64,000 bases of DNA from Allomyces macrogynus ATCC 38327 (Eukaryota > Blastocladiomycota > Blastocladiomycetes > Blastocladiales > Blastocladiaceae). A program made the translations under genes and the position numbers. The notes beneath the pieces are model-generated. The model was not told the DNA's origin. It made no database searches and saw only the letters and a program-made list of their open reading frames with translations. The stretch covers positions 1,003,334-1,067,333 of the forward strand of contig GG745332.1 of assembly GCA_000151295.1 (NCBI GenBank), in the 5' to 3' direction. Below are positions 34,053 to 43,783 of the stretch, in pieces (the first letter of the stretch is position 1; every line of letters starts with the position of its first letter).

Positions 34053-34756
34053 ATGCGCGCCGTCTTGCAACGCGTTACTCAGGCCAGCGTCGCGGGTACG
34101 CACGACCGACGCCATTCAGGCATCAAGTCGCGATCAATCATGAACGCTGATGATTGGCCGCGGTCCGCGGTCATATTTTGTAGTCGATGGCGCCGTCATT
34201 TCGTCGATCGGCAAGGGTCTTTGCGTGCTCGTCGGCATCACCAAGGACGACACGCCCGACGATATGGAATACATCATTCGCAAGATCTTGAACACGCGGC
34301 TCTGGGAGGACAAGGACGGCGCCATGTGGAAGACATCTGTCAAGGATGCTGGACTCGAAGTGTTGTGTGGTGCGCATGCTTGCTCGACGCGTCTTTGGTC
34401 GTGGCACTGGTTTCTCATGCTGGTACTGATGAATAGTGTCGCAATTCACGCTCTACGGCACGGTCGCCAAGGGCAACAAGCCCGATTTCCATTTGGCTAT
34501 GGGTGCGGCCGGGTCGCGTGATTTCTACCACACGTTCCTCGACAAGTTGAAGGAGGCCTACAGCGCTGACAAGATCAAGGGTGCGTGCTGTCTTCTCCAC
34601 CCGCAGGTGCTCGCGGAGAGTGGCTCCAAACCAGGCTAATTTAACGCTCCCCCACGGTGTCTTTCCACAGATGGCCAGTTCCAGGCTATGATGCAAGTCA
34701 GTTTGACCAACGACGGGCCCGTCACGCTGACCATCGACTCGCGCATCCGCAAGTAG
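34053..34756 (+). CDS. DTD1: D-aminoacyl-tRNA deacylase (DTD1)
   Basis: Removes D-amino acids mischarged onto tRNA, and glycine from tRNA-Ala. Exons 34053-34095, 34184-34369, 34437-34580, 34671-34756; introns 67-90 nt; 152 residues, the usual length. Signature features: N-terminal MRAVLQRVTQASV, ISSIGKGLCVLVGITKDD, the VSQFTLYGTVAKGNKPDFHL block containing the SQFT active-site motif, and the C-terminal TNDGPVT motif corresponding to the family's cross-subunit GP motif. Tail-to-tail with MAD1; only 28 bp separate the two stop codons. Confidence 0.96.
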
Positions 34757-34784
34757 ATCAAATAAATCCAACATGCATTTCAAT

Positions 34785-37175
34785 TCAAGACGATCCATCG
34801 GCCGGCGAGCCCGCAGCTGGTGCACCGCTGTTCGGCGCAACCAAAACGTCGCCGCTGAGCTCGGCCAGCTTGACCGCCGCCAGGAACCCCATCACGTTCT
34901 TGTGCTTGGCCCACTCGTTCATGCGAGTCAAGTGGACTGCACGGTACTCGTCGCTCTGGATCCGCTCGAGCCGCGCGTGTCCGTCGGGCGCACGCGCAAA
35001 CACAAACCGACCGTCGGGCACGGCCGCGGTCTGCGACTGCACGACTGCTTGCGTGTCGGAAAGGGCGGGGAAAGTGTAACCAAACAGATCCGTGACCGTC
35101 GTGAGCAGGTTGGTCACGATCGGGTGGTCGTACGCGACGACGACCGGCGTTGCGATCTGGTCGGGCCCCGCGGCAGTGGCGGAATCGGCCTCGAGCTTGC
35201 GCTTCTTGGTCGACGGCGTACCGGCTGCCGTGGCGTGGTCAGCTCAAGCTGCAACCGCGCGGTTTCGCTCTCAAGTTGCGCGACACGCGCCAAGGCAGCA
35301 GCCGCGGTGTTCCCGCGTGTGCCGCTCGACCGCACAGCCTCGTCGGCCATCTCCTGCAACTGCGTGCGCAGTTCGTTGGCGTTACGCTCAAAGTCGGCGG
35401 CCATGCGCTTATACTTTAAGTGATTCGCGTGCTCGGTCCAGAACTTGTCCTCGGCCTCCTTTGTCTGCGCCTTGGCCTTGGCGAGCATCGCGTTCACCTG
35501 ATCGCGCTGGCTCATTGCCGCCTGCACATTTTCCTTGGCCACCTCGAGTTCCTCGGTCTTGCGCGCGAGCCGCATCTTGACGCCTTCCAATTCCGCGAGC
35601 ACATCGTTTGGCGACTTGGGTACGGTCGCCCACGCGCCGAGTCTCGTCTGCAACTCATCGCGCTCGGCCTCGAGCACGACGACACGGTGTCGCAACTCGT
35701 CCATGCCCTTGAGTTTCTGCGAGAGCGCGAGTTTCTCCTCTTCGAGCAGGTGCGTCGCGCGCTGCAGGTCGCGCAGGCGTGCGACTTCAGCGGTCAGCGT
35801 CGTGTTCTTGGCCTCGAGGTCGGTCATGTACTGCACGTTGCGCAGAACTTCGTTGCGCTGCGCCGAGACACCGCCGTAGAGAAGGGCTTCTTTTTTGGTC
35901 TTGACGTGCTCGGCGTGCAGCGTCTCGTACTTGGACTCGACGGCGCTGAGTTTCTGGAGTAGGGCGAGGTTCTCGCGCGCGAGGGACTCGTTCTGGAAAC
36001 GGATCAAGTTTTGTTAGTAAATGATCCACGGCATGAAATATCAGGCGGAGAGACGTACCCGGCCTTGCACTTGACTGATTTCCTTGTCCTGCACCTCGAC
36101 GGTGCTCTGGATCAGCTGCATGTGCTGTGCCTCGGCGTGTGTCGCGCGCTTGGCCTCGCGCTCGAGATGCTGGCACTTGGCCTGCAACTCCTCGAGTTGC
36201 GTCTCGAGGCGTGTCGTGGTTGAGACTTCCCTGGACTAGTGTGGTCCCACCATGGTTAGCAAAGACAAGGTGGAGAGTGCCTAGATGCGGGTCTAAAGCA
36301 AGTACCCTGGCTTGCTCGAGCTCGGTGCGCAGGTCTTGCATGTCCTTTTCGAGCTTGGTCTTTTTGTGGTAGAGGAACTTGCGCTGTTCGTCGAGCGTCT
36401 AATCATCGGCCGGAAAACGGGTGATCAGCGTTTTAATCGCAAGCACAATGAAGTTACAGGTGACTCACACGCACCGAGCACCGCGCCGTCGTGGATGCAA
36501 AGTCCTTTTGCAGCTGCGTGACCGTCGACCTCAGCGAATCGACTTCGAGCGCATGCTCATTGCGGAGCGACAGCACCTCGGCCTCCTTGGCGCGCAGCTT
36601 TTCTTGCAACTCGGCAATCTCCGACTGGTCTAATAATTTCGTTCCGCCATCCGCGTCAGCTCTAGTTCATGACACCGAGAATAAACTCCAGCGTCATGAA
36701 ACGTGCATTTGGCCACGGCAGACGGCACCACGCCATCACCACGCACCGACGACCCGACCGACCACCGCGACACAGTCGACAGGTTTGACCGGCGGGACGC
36801 GCTCGGGCGCGTGCGGACGGGCGAGTCAACCGAGCTCGGCGACGCGGCGCCGTACGAGGTAAAGGTCGACCTGAACGGCGCAGGCGAGTACTGATGCGAA
36901 GCGCCGTGGTCCTCGTCCTCGTAGTCGTCGTCGTAGTCGCCGTCGCTATGCTCCGGTGGCCGGTCGCGCATGGCCTGTTCGAGCAGCTGGATGGTCGACG
37001 CGCTGACCAAGGTGGGGCGCGGCGTGTCGACCGTCATGGGCGTGTCGGCAGCGGGGGCGTGCGCGCGCGCGCGAGGGAGTGGAGTCGCAAAGACAGAGTC
37101 GTCGTAGTGATTGCCGTTGGCGGTGGGCGGTGGCGGCGCGTAGCCCGAGCTGGAGCTGGGACCGGGTGGGTACAT
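34785..37175 (-). CDS. MAD1: Spindle assembly checkpoint protein Mad1
   Basis: Coiled-coil protein that recruits Mad2 to unattached kinetochores. Exons 37175-36740, 36629-36469, 36398-36306, 36235-36059, 35992-34785; ~691 residues (human 718). The Pro/Ser-rich head (~145 residues) is followed by coiled coil across all exons: SEIAELQEKLRAKEAEVLS, TLDEQRKFLYHKKTKLEKDM, RLETQLEELQAKCQHLEREA, NESLARENLALLQKLSAVES, and LRHRVVVLEAERDELQTRLG, the last very typical of Mad1. The C-terminal RWD-like domain reads VTNLLTTVTDLFGYTFPALS, DGRFVFARAPDG and KNVMGFLAAVKLAELSG. The last exon changes frame by one base near 35225-35245, between LQLELTT and AGTPSTKKRKLEADS, so one base may be missing from the sequence. 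I could not point to a clear Mad2-interaction motif. The first donor (36739 versus 36741) is ambiguous. Confidence 0.85.
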
Positions 37176-37423
37176 GGTGGGCAGCGTAGATTGCAGCAGG
37201 TTGCGCGCGCTTGTCGTGCTCTTCGGCAGCGCAACGTCGTCGTCGCGGACCACGCCGTGTTCGACCTTGACTGCGACTTGCTCGCGGTGGCCGACTTGGA
37301 GGGGTTTGACGAAGACACATGTGGTCGTGATCGTCTCCAGCGGCGCTCCTCCCAGTTCCCGAAAATTAATCACCTCCTCACCGACGACCACTCGCTCGCC
37401 GTCGACTGGACGCACTCGCCGCC

Positions 37424-38686
37424 ATGGACCTGCTCAAGAACATTGTCGACCAGGTCAAGCAAACCGAGCTGCAAAAGAAACGCAAGCTGCTCGCCGTCGA
37501 CTCCGACGCCTCGCCTGCTTCAACCGAAGACGCCGCTCCCCCACCCGCGAAAAAGTACCTGCGCCGCGGCGACCTCGAGCGGCTACGCGAAGAAGAGTAC
37601 CTGCGGCGGCAACAGCAAAAGGAAGCCGAGCGCGCACGCCGCCACGCCGCATCGACCCCAACCTCCACCCACTCGGGCAGTACCGCGACCCCGACCCGGC
37701 GGCACCGGGACGACCGTGGCGACGACGACGATGACGAGGCCGAAGCAATTGATGCGATGTTGCAGCAATTATCGGCCGACGAAGTGAACCGCCGACTGCG
37801 TGCGCGCGGCCACCCGATCCGATTGTTTGGTGAGTCGGACCGCGACCGCGTCTGGCGCATGCGCCGGATTGAGGCCGAGGCGATGGACGAGGGCAAGGGG
37901 CAGCGGAACGAGTACGCGCAGCAGTTGGCGCGGACTGAGGCCGGGTTGCAGCTCGAAATGCTGCAGCGCGAACGCGGCGGCGGAGCGAGCGATGCCGGTG
38001 GCAGCAGGTCCGCCGCGGGCACCGACACGGCATCCCCCGCCGCTCCCCGCGCGGCCGGCGAGTCCGCCGACGGCGTTTACAAGCCCGAGTACGACGTGAC
38101 CAAGCTGCATGCCGGTCTCCTTGCGACCGATCCGGACGCGTGCTTTGTACTCGTTTACGTGTGCCTTCGCCGCATGCTCGATACCTGGGAGGCCATCTTG
38201 GCGGCACGGCCCGACCACGTCAAGCGGTCGACGGCGGGCAAGCACGAGGCAACCAAATTTGCGCAGGCCAAGGATAACTTAAAGCCCTTCTTCAAGCTGC
38301 TCAAGCGCAAAGCCGTCGAGACCGACGTCATGGCCAAGATTGCCGATATCTTGAGGTATGTCCAGCAGCGCGAGTACGTCAAGGCCTACGACGCCTACTT
38401 GCAGCTGAGTATCGGGAACGCGCCGTGGCCGATTGGGGTGACCATGGTTGGGTACGGGATCCTACTTCTTTTCGCTCGATTCCGTGATGCCGTGGGCCGA
38501 AACTGACACGAAGCGACTTTCTACAGTATTCACGAACGTTCGGCGCGCGAAAAGATTTTCGCCAGTCAAGTCGCGCACGTTCTCAACGACGAGACGCAGC
38601 GCAAGTGGATTCAGAGCATCAAGCGCATCATGTCCTTCTTTCAGCTGCATTTCCCGCCCGACGACACCACCAAAATGTTTGGTTGA
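37424..38686 (+). CDS. PRP18: Pre-mRNA splicing factor Prp18
   Basis: U5-associated factor acting in the second catalytic step of splicing, near Slu7. Exons 37424-38451 and 38527-38686, 75-nt intron in phase 2; 395 residues (human 342). N-terminal [20 protein letters not shown] and [19 protein letters not shown]; a PRP4-like short motif [20 protein letters not shown] at ~residues 120-145; then the Prp18 domain, [72 protein letters not shown]. Head-to-head with MAD1, 248 bp between starts. Confidence 0.96.
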
Positions 38687-38941
38687 TTGCTGCTTGCAGC
38701 GCAGAACAAAACATGGAAAACCGAGCAAAAAAATATTATCGTATTCTATTTGCCATGGCTGCCGCGTGGTCAGACCTGGTCGGTCGAGTTTGGCCGAGCT
38801 TGCAGACAAGCTCACGGCAAACACGACAAAGACCAGCAATAAATAGAGGATCATGCGCCCATGTGAGGTCGCAAGATATCGCACCAAACACCAGAAAAAG
38901 AGAAAAAGGCCAGCAACAAGAAAAAAAACCTCACGGCATTT

Positions 38942-41900
38942 TCAGTAGAGCAAATCGCCGATCCACTTGGACACCTCGTGCACCTCGCGAGTCTTGCTCC
39001 ACGACACGTTGCGCCGCTGCCGCACCGCTGGGGGTACTGGTAACTCTGGCTCCGGTACGACCACCGCCGCCGCCGTCGCCGCCGGCTCCGCGGCCCGAGC
39101 ACGGTCCAACGCGCGCTGGATACGCTTGCGCGGCGCTTCGAGCGTATCATCCGCATCCTCGTCCACACTGCGCATGCGTTTTCGCGGCGTCGACAGCGGA
39201 GACGCAGGCGCTAGCGCCTGCTGCGCGGTGGGCGGTGATGTCGGCCCTGTCGCTGCACTGCCAATCCCACGCTTGGCAGCCGTCGGCCGCACAATCGCGC
39301 GCGGCGGCGTACCCAGCAGGGGCTGGCGCGCGGGTGATGCCGGGAGCGGGACCATATGCGGTGCCATGGGCGACAGAACCGGCGGACCGGCAGTCCATGC
39401 CGTGGTCGTCGCGGGCTGCGTCGCCGTACTGGCGGCTCTTGCCGTGCGCTTGATCGTGTGGTGGCACGCCTGGAACGTCGGGATCCGCACCCGAATCGCG
39501 TTCCCGGCGTTAGCATTCGCGCGGCGCGGCGACGGCGGGACGGGCGACATGGGCATTGGCACGGCATTGAACAGTCCACGGATCTGGTCGGGTCTCAGCG
39601 CGCAATGGCAAGTCCGCGCAAGCTCGGACCCGTCGCGCGCGGCACACCGCCGCGCCTTGGCCCTGCACGCGCGCACGGTCAAGGTCAAGTCGCGCACGCG
39701 CGACCGCTTGATGAGCCATGCGAGGTCAGCGAGACTTTCCATGTCGTTGACGACTTCGACGGAGAGCGCCGTGAGCCGCGGCTGGAACCGGATCAGCCAC
39801 GCGGCGAGCCAGACGGGTAATGGCATGTCGTGCCAGAGGGGCTCGTCTTTACCCTCGGGAACGACGGGACGCTGTGTGGGTGGCACGAGTTTCGTCGGAA
39901 GAACCACAGCGCCAAGCGTCAGGCTCACGAGCTGCGTGCCGGTCCGTGCAGCACCCGCTGCGAGCGCCATCGCGTGATACACGAAAATGTACTCGGTCAA
40001 GTACAGTGTCGAGAGGTGCGGCGCGAGCGCGGTCACGGCAAACGGAGGGACGAGATCAACGCCCACGAGTTCGAGACGCTGCAGTTTAGCGCCAATCTTG
40101 CCTATGTGCATAGCGCGGATCTGGTCGTCGTTGAAGCTGTGCACCGACACGTCGACGAGGTTTGGAAAATGGCCGAGGTATGCCCATAGCGGTGCGGGCA
40201 CGCCGCAGCCCGACTGGATCGCGACCTTGGTCAGCGGTGACGGCGTTGTTCGCGTGGTCGCCGCTGCTGCGGGGGTGGCACCGCCCGTCACACGCGCAAC
40301 GAGCGCCGCCGCAGACATGAGCGCAGCGCGCGTGCCCTGCAGACCCGTCGGTGCTGCTGGCGGCACCCACTGCGTCGGCCATTCGACACGACACCCAAAC
40401 TCGAGGTTGAGTGTGGTCAAGCTCGGTGCCGCGAAAATGGCCGACAGGAGCGGAGTTGGAAAGTTGGGTGCGGCCAAGTCGAGCACGTGGAGGTGCGGGA
40501 GAAGCGTCAAGAGCAGCGCGAGTGCCTGCGCCGTATCGGGCTGCCCGGGAGCGCACACCATTGGGAACCGGTCGGCAACGAGCCGCATCTGCCGCAGCGG
40601 TGCGCGGCTGATCGGGTGCGTCGCGTTACGCGGCTGCAGGTGAGAGTGCATGGCGGCAGAGTGCATGAGCTGGACATGAATCAGATCGAGCGATCTCAGG
40701 TACTGGTGCCCGAAAATTGAGTAAATGAGCTTGCCGTTGACAAACGTCGAGGTGCCAGGCGCCACGTCACGCAGCGTGAGGTGCGATAGGACCGGCAGTT
40801 GGTCGAGCGTCGTCGCGAGCGCGGCCGAGTTGGCAAAGAGGCCGATATCGACGCGGAGGTCGGCGAGCTGTGCCGTCTTGGTGAGCAGGCTGGTGATGAG
40901 CGGTGCTGCTTGCGGCAGCGTGAATTTGCCGTGCAGAGCGGCGTTGCGCGCGGGTGGGTGCGCGTAAGCCTTGACCCCAAGCAGGTCAATGCAATGCGTT
41001 TGCCGGATGCAGTTGGCGGGAGTCAACGACTGCATCGTCAGCGAGTCGAGCGGCGAGCTCCGGCGCGCGGCCGGTGCAGAGGTGGCCGTAAACGAGAATG
41101 CAGATCGGTGCGCGGTCGGCGCATCGGCTTCCTCGTCGTTGCCAACGTTGTGGTTGCCGTGGCCGTCACCGCTCTCGGCAATATCCTGGTTGGCGGGTTC
41201 CGACGGCACCTCTGCCTGGGCCGACGATGTTCGGCGCGAGACGAGCCGGTGCGCCTGCTCGAGCGCCCACGGACTCATGAGCCGCAGGTTGTGCCAGAGC
41301 GCCTTGATGATGACCACGGTCATGGCCGGCGTGAGCGTGATGAGCGGGAACAGGAGAGCGCCCTCGCGCTGCAATGCCGCAACCAGCGCAGCGGCCGTGC
41401 CCTCGTCGTGGAACGCACGGTGTGCTGCCGACAGGACGGGAGTGGGCGCCGTTAGCTGCAGCCCACCACGCAGTACGAGCGCGCGATCACTGTCGTGACT
41501 GGTCGTTCTGGACAGCACTGGACCAGCCAGGGCAGCGGGTCCCGACGCATTCGCATCCTGGTCGACGAGCAAAGGCTGGCGCGTACGCAGAGCGCGAAGA
41601 CGGTTGCTGGCGAGCCGACGGCGCTCCTGGAGGTGCCGCTTGTGTTGATAGTGCCTGAGCTCGACGAGCCGCAGCGGTGTTGCCGACTTGCGAGGAGCTG
41701 GAGGGGTTGACGACGACGAGCTGGCAGCACTGCTCGGCGGGCCCGCGGCATTGGCGTCGCATGATGCCACTTGGCCGGGTGCAGTGCTGTCATGGTCAGC
41801 GGCGGTGCCATGTGGCTGTGGTACTTCGACACTGAGCATGGTTCCGGGTGTGCTCGCGTGGTGCTGGTCGGTGTTGGACACGGCGGTCAGCCGCACGGGG

Positions 41901-42097
41901 TGGAGAACGGGGATCCGCTCACAGCGGCGTCGGTGCGACCGCTTGCTGGAAGTGCAGGGACCGGGACCGTCGCAGCGGCGCAACGGTTTGGATGGCGCCG
42001 TGGTGGCCGCCTGGCGGTCGGTCGTCGTCGTCGTGGTGGCGGCGGCCGGCGGGGTAGCATGCAAGATCACGGCACGTGTGGCCGATTTTCCTGACAT
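38942..42097 (-). CDS. Large leucine-repeat protein of unknown function (possible F-box/LRR type)
   Basis: Single-exon ORF of 1,051 residues; family not recognised. The first ~210 residues are Ala/Ser/Thr-rich with basic patches. Around residues 240-285 a hydrophobic-helical segment (PLITLTPAMTVVIIKALWHN, LRLMSPWALEQAHRL) could be a degenerate F-box-like helix pair, which is speculative. From ~residue 400 to ~800 there are irregular leucine-rich strands such as LRSLDLIHVQL, LHVLDLAAPNF, LTTLNLEFGC, LQRLELVGVDL, LSTLYLTEY, LVSLTLGAV and LTALSVEVV, spaced as in F-box/LRR proteins. The C-terminal ~200 residues are low-complexity with basic clusters (KRMRSVDE, RKRIQRAL). The long intronless frame with leucine periodicity supports a real gene. 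Confidence 0.75.
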   Translation of the reverse strand: MSGKSATRAVILHATPPAAATTTTTTDRQAATTAPSKPLRRCDGPGPCTSSKRSHRRRCERIPVLHPVRLTAVSNTDQHHASTPGTMLSVEVPQPHGTAADHDSTAPGQVASCDANAAGPPSSAASSSSSTPPAPRKSATPLRLVELRHYQHKRHLQERRRLASNRLRALRTRQPLLVDQDANASGPAALAGPVLSRTTSHDSDRALVLRGGLQLTAPTPVLSAAHRAFHDEGTAAALVAALQREGALLFPLITLTPAMTVVIIKALWHNLRLMSPWALEQAHRLVSRRTSSAQAEVPSEPANQDIAESGDGHGNHNVGNDEEADAPTAHRSAFSFTATSAPAARRSSPLDSLTMQSLTPANCIRQTHCIDLLGVKAYAHPPARNAALHGKFTLPQAAPLITSLLTKTAQLADLRVDIGLFANSAALATTLDQLPVLSHLTLRDVAPGTSTFVNGKLIYSIFGHQYLRSLDLIHVQLMHSAAMHSHLQPRNATHPISRAPLRQMRLVADRFPMVCAPGQPDTAQALALLLTLLPHLHVLDLAAPNFPTPLLSAIFAAPSLTTLNLEFGCRVEWPTQWVPPAAPTGLQGTRAALMSAAALVARVTGGATPAAAATTRTTPSPLTKVAIQSGCGVPAPLWAYLGHFPNLVDVSVHSFNDDQIRAMHIGKIGAKLQRLELVGVDLVPPFAVTALAPHLSTLYLTEYIFVYHAMALAAGAARTGTQLVSLTLGAVVLPTKLVPPTQRPVVPEGKDEPLWHDMPLPVWLAAWLIRFQPRLTALSVEVVNDMESLADLAWLIKRSRVRDLTLTVRACRAKARRCAARDGSELARTCHCALRPDQIRGLFNAVPMPMSPVPPSPRRANANAGNAIRVRIPTFQACHHTIKRTARAASTATQPATTTAWTAGPPVLSPMAPHMVPLPASPARQPLLGTPPRAIVRPTAAKRGIGSAATGPTSPPTAQQALAPASPLSTPRKRMRSVDEDADDTLEAPRKRIQRALDRARAAEPAATAAAVVVPEPELPVPPAVRQRRNVSWSKTREVHEVSKWIGDLLY

Positions 42098-43090
42098 GGC
42101 CGTGACGCGGCGCTACCCCGCAGAGCACTCCGAGTCCTGTTGGTTCGCCACATCGCCCCACGGCGTCTTGCTCTTGGAAGCGACAGCACGCGAGGACCAG
42201 CGCACGAGAGGACCGGGCGCGTATCGCGCCTGAAATTGCACGAAGATATCTGACATGCTCCAGCACCTCGAACCATGGAGACTTGGCTGCAACATAAGAC
42301 TGGGGCGCAACGCTTGTGTATACCAACGCCACCGGACCCAACGGTGCCACGAAGTGTTGCAACACTTGTCCTCGCTGGCGCGACGCTGATGCCATGAACC
42401 AAGACACGGACTTTAACCGAACCGACCAGCTCCGACCAGCGACGTTTGCACCCAGCATTAGCGCGCGTGCCGCTGCCACAACCCGAAAATACGCGCTCAA
42501 CGATCCCGAACCACACAGCTTCAGCGAGCCTCCAGAAGCCTGTTGCCCAGAGATTCGATGATGTTTCTTGTGGCGAACCGAGACTGTGGCGAACGTACGC
42601 CAGTCATTTGATCATTGTTCCCCTCATCACGTTGGCGCTGCACGTCAGCTGGCCCTCTCGCGCGACGGTCGCGCCGTGGTCGCGCCAAATGATGTGCTTA
42701 TGACACCTTGTCAAAGTCTTGTGTCTTTGGTCCCGTCGCGCGCCAAGTTTCATTTGCCCGACCAAACAGCTGGCGGAGCTGTGAGCGCCCTTTCGCCAGC
42801 CATGCGTGCTGCCCGCACTGCAACAGTAGCGCGCAGTCAATCGTGGTGGCCAAATTATGCTTGCAAGCTGTCTGCACTTTATGGCGATCGAAATGCTGCT
42901 GCCGTGGACGTGTGCGCGACTATGTCCTCACCAGTCATGATGGCGAAATCAGGAGGATCGTTTGGCGTCGGAGGCTGCAAACGTTGTTTCCGCGCTTCGA
43001 CGGGGATGCACTTGTCGAGGGTTCTTCAATGGCTCACACCTCGAATGACCATTTTGTCTTACGCCATTGCTTGCTAGATAGTATCCATCG

Positions 43091-43170
43091 TTGCCAGGCG
43101 AACGCCAGGCGCCGCCAAGTATCGCCAGGTGCGCCAGTTTCGCCAGGCACGCTACGCCAGGCAAGACCAG
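43091..43170. repeat. Clustered CGCCAGG motifs
   Basis: About seven copies of (C)GCCAGG/GCCAAG/GCCAGT within 80 bp at 9-13 bp spacing, for example CGCCAGGC, CGCCAGGT and CGCCAGGCAC. They lie ~600-700 bp before the OPT start codon; could be a decayed tandem repeat or a cluster of binding sites. Confidence 0.7.
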
Positions 43171-43589
43171 ATGACCGGCGCACCCGCTCTCAATACGATC
43201 CATGAGGGTACTTGCGGCTCACATCCACGCGGCAAAGACGAGGACGAAAATAGACGCTGTCGGTCCTGTCTTTGCTAGGCTCGGACGTACTCGGATGTGC
43301 GCGCACTCGAACTGAACCTGAGACGATTTGACTTGAGGGCATCATCGTGTGATCGCTCTCGAGTATGACGATGCCATCATCATGGCCTGTTCAGGTGTGT
43401 GCGCGCCCGTACGTTGGCGTTGCGATCCGGTCCGCCTTCTCCACCCTGTTTCAGTTCCGGACTGAAACGGCATGGATGCGCGGACGCGTACTAGCCGTGC
43501 TGGTGTGCGCTTAAGCGCGCGACCGTGGTGCGCGTGCAGGTACATCGCAGGTGCGACGCGTCTTGTTCAATCACCCGACTCGGCAACCG

Positions 43590-43596
43590 TATAAAG
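43590..43596 (+). promoter_or_regulatory. Candidate TATA box of the OPT transporter gene
   Basis: TATAAAG, 194 bp before the ATG, implying a leader of roughly 160 nt. Position is plausible but unproven. Confidence 0.45.
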
Positions 43597-43783
43597 CTCA
43601 TCGACTCCCGCGTCCCCGTGTTCGAGTCCATAGATCGCTCCTCCAAGTCGCCGCGCTGCTCGTCAACGTGTCCCGTCGTCGCCGCTCACGGACCTGCTCT
43701 CCCTCCCCGTCCATTGCCACGAGTTCCTCGACAACCACCAGCACTCTTGACGCGCCCAACCTACCTGCCTACCGTGATCCACC

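Larger units (their letters stand above)
42098..43783. other. Divergent spacer with GCCAGG repeats and a TATA box
   Basis: 1.7 kb upstream of the OPT transporter. No coding region supported. A GCCAGG-rich cluster lies at 43091-43170 and a TATA element at 43590. Confidence 0.5.

Noticed and set aside
37378..38245. Minus-strand ORFs opposite PRP18
   Set aside because: Antisense to a conserved gene, Arg/Ser-rich, no family resemblance.
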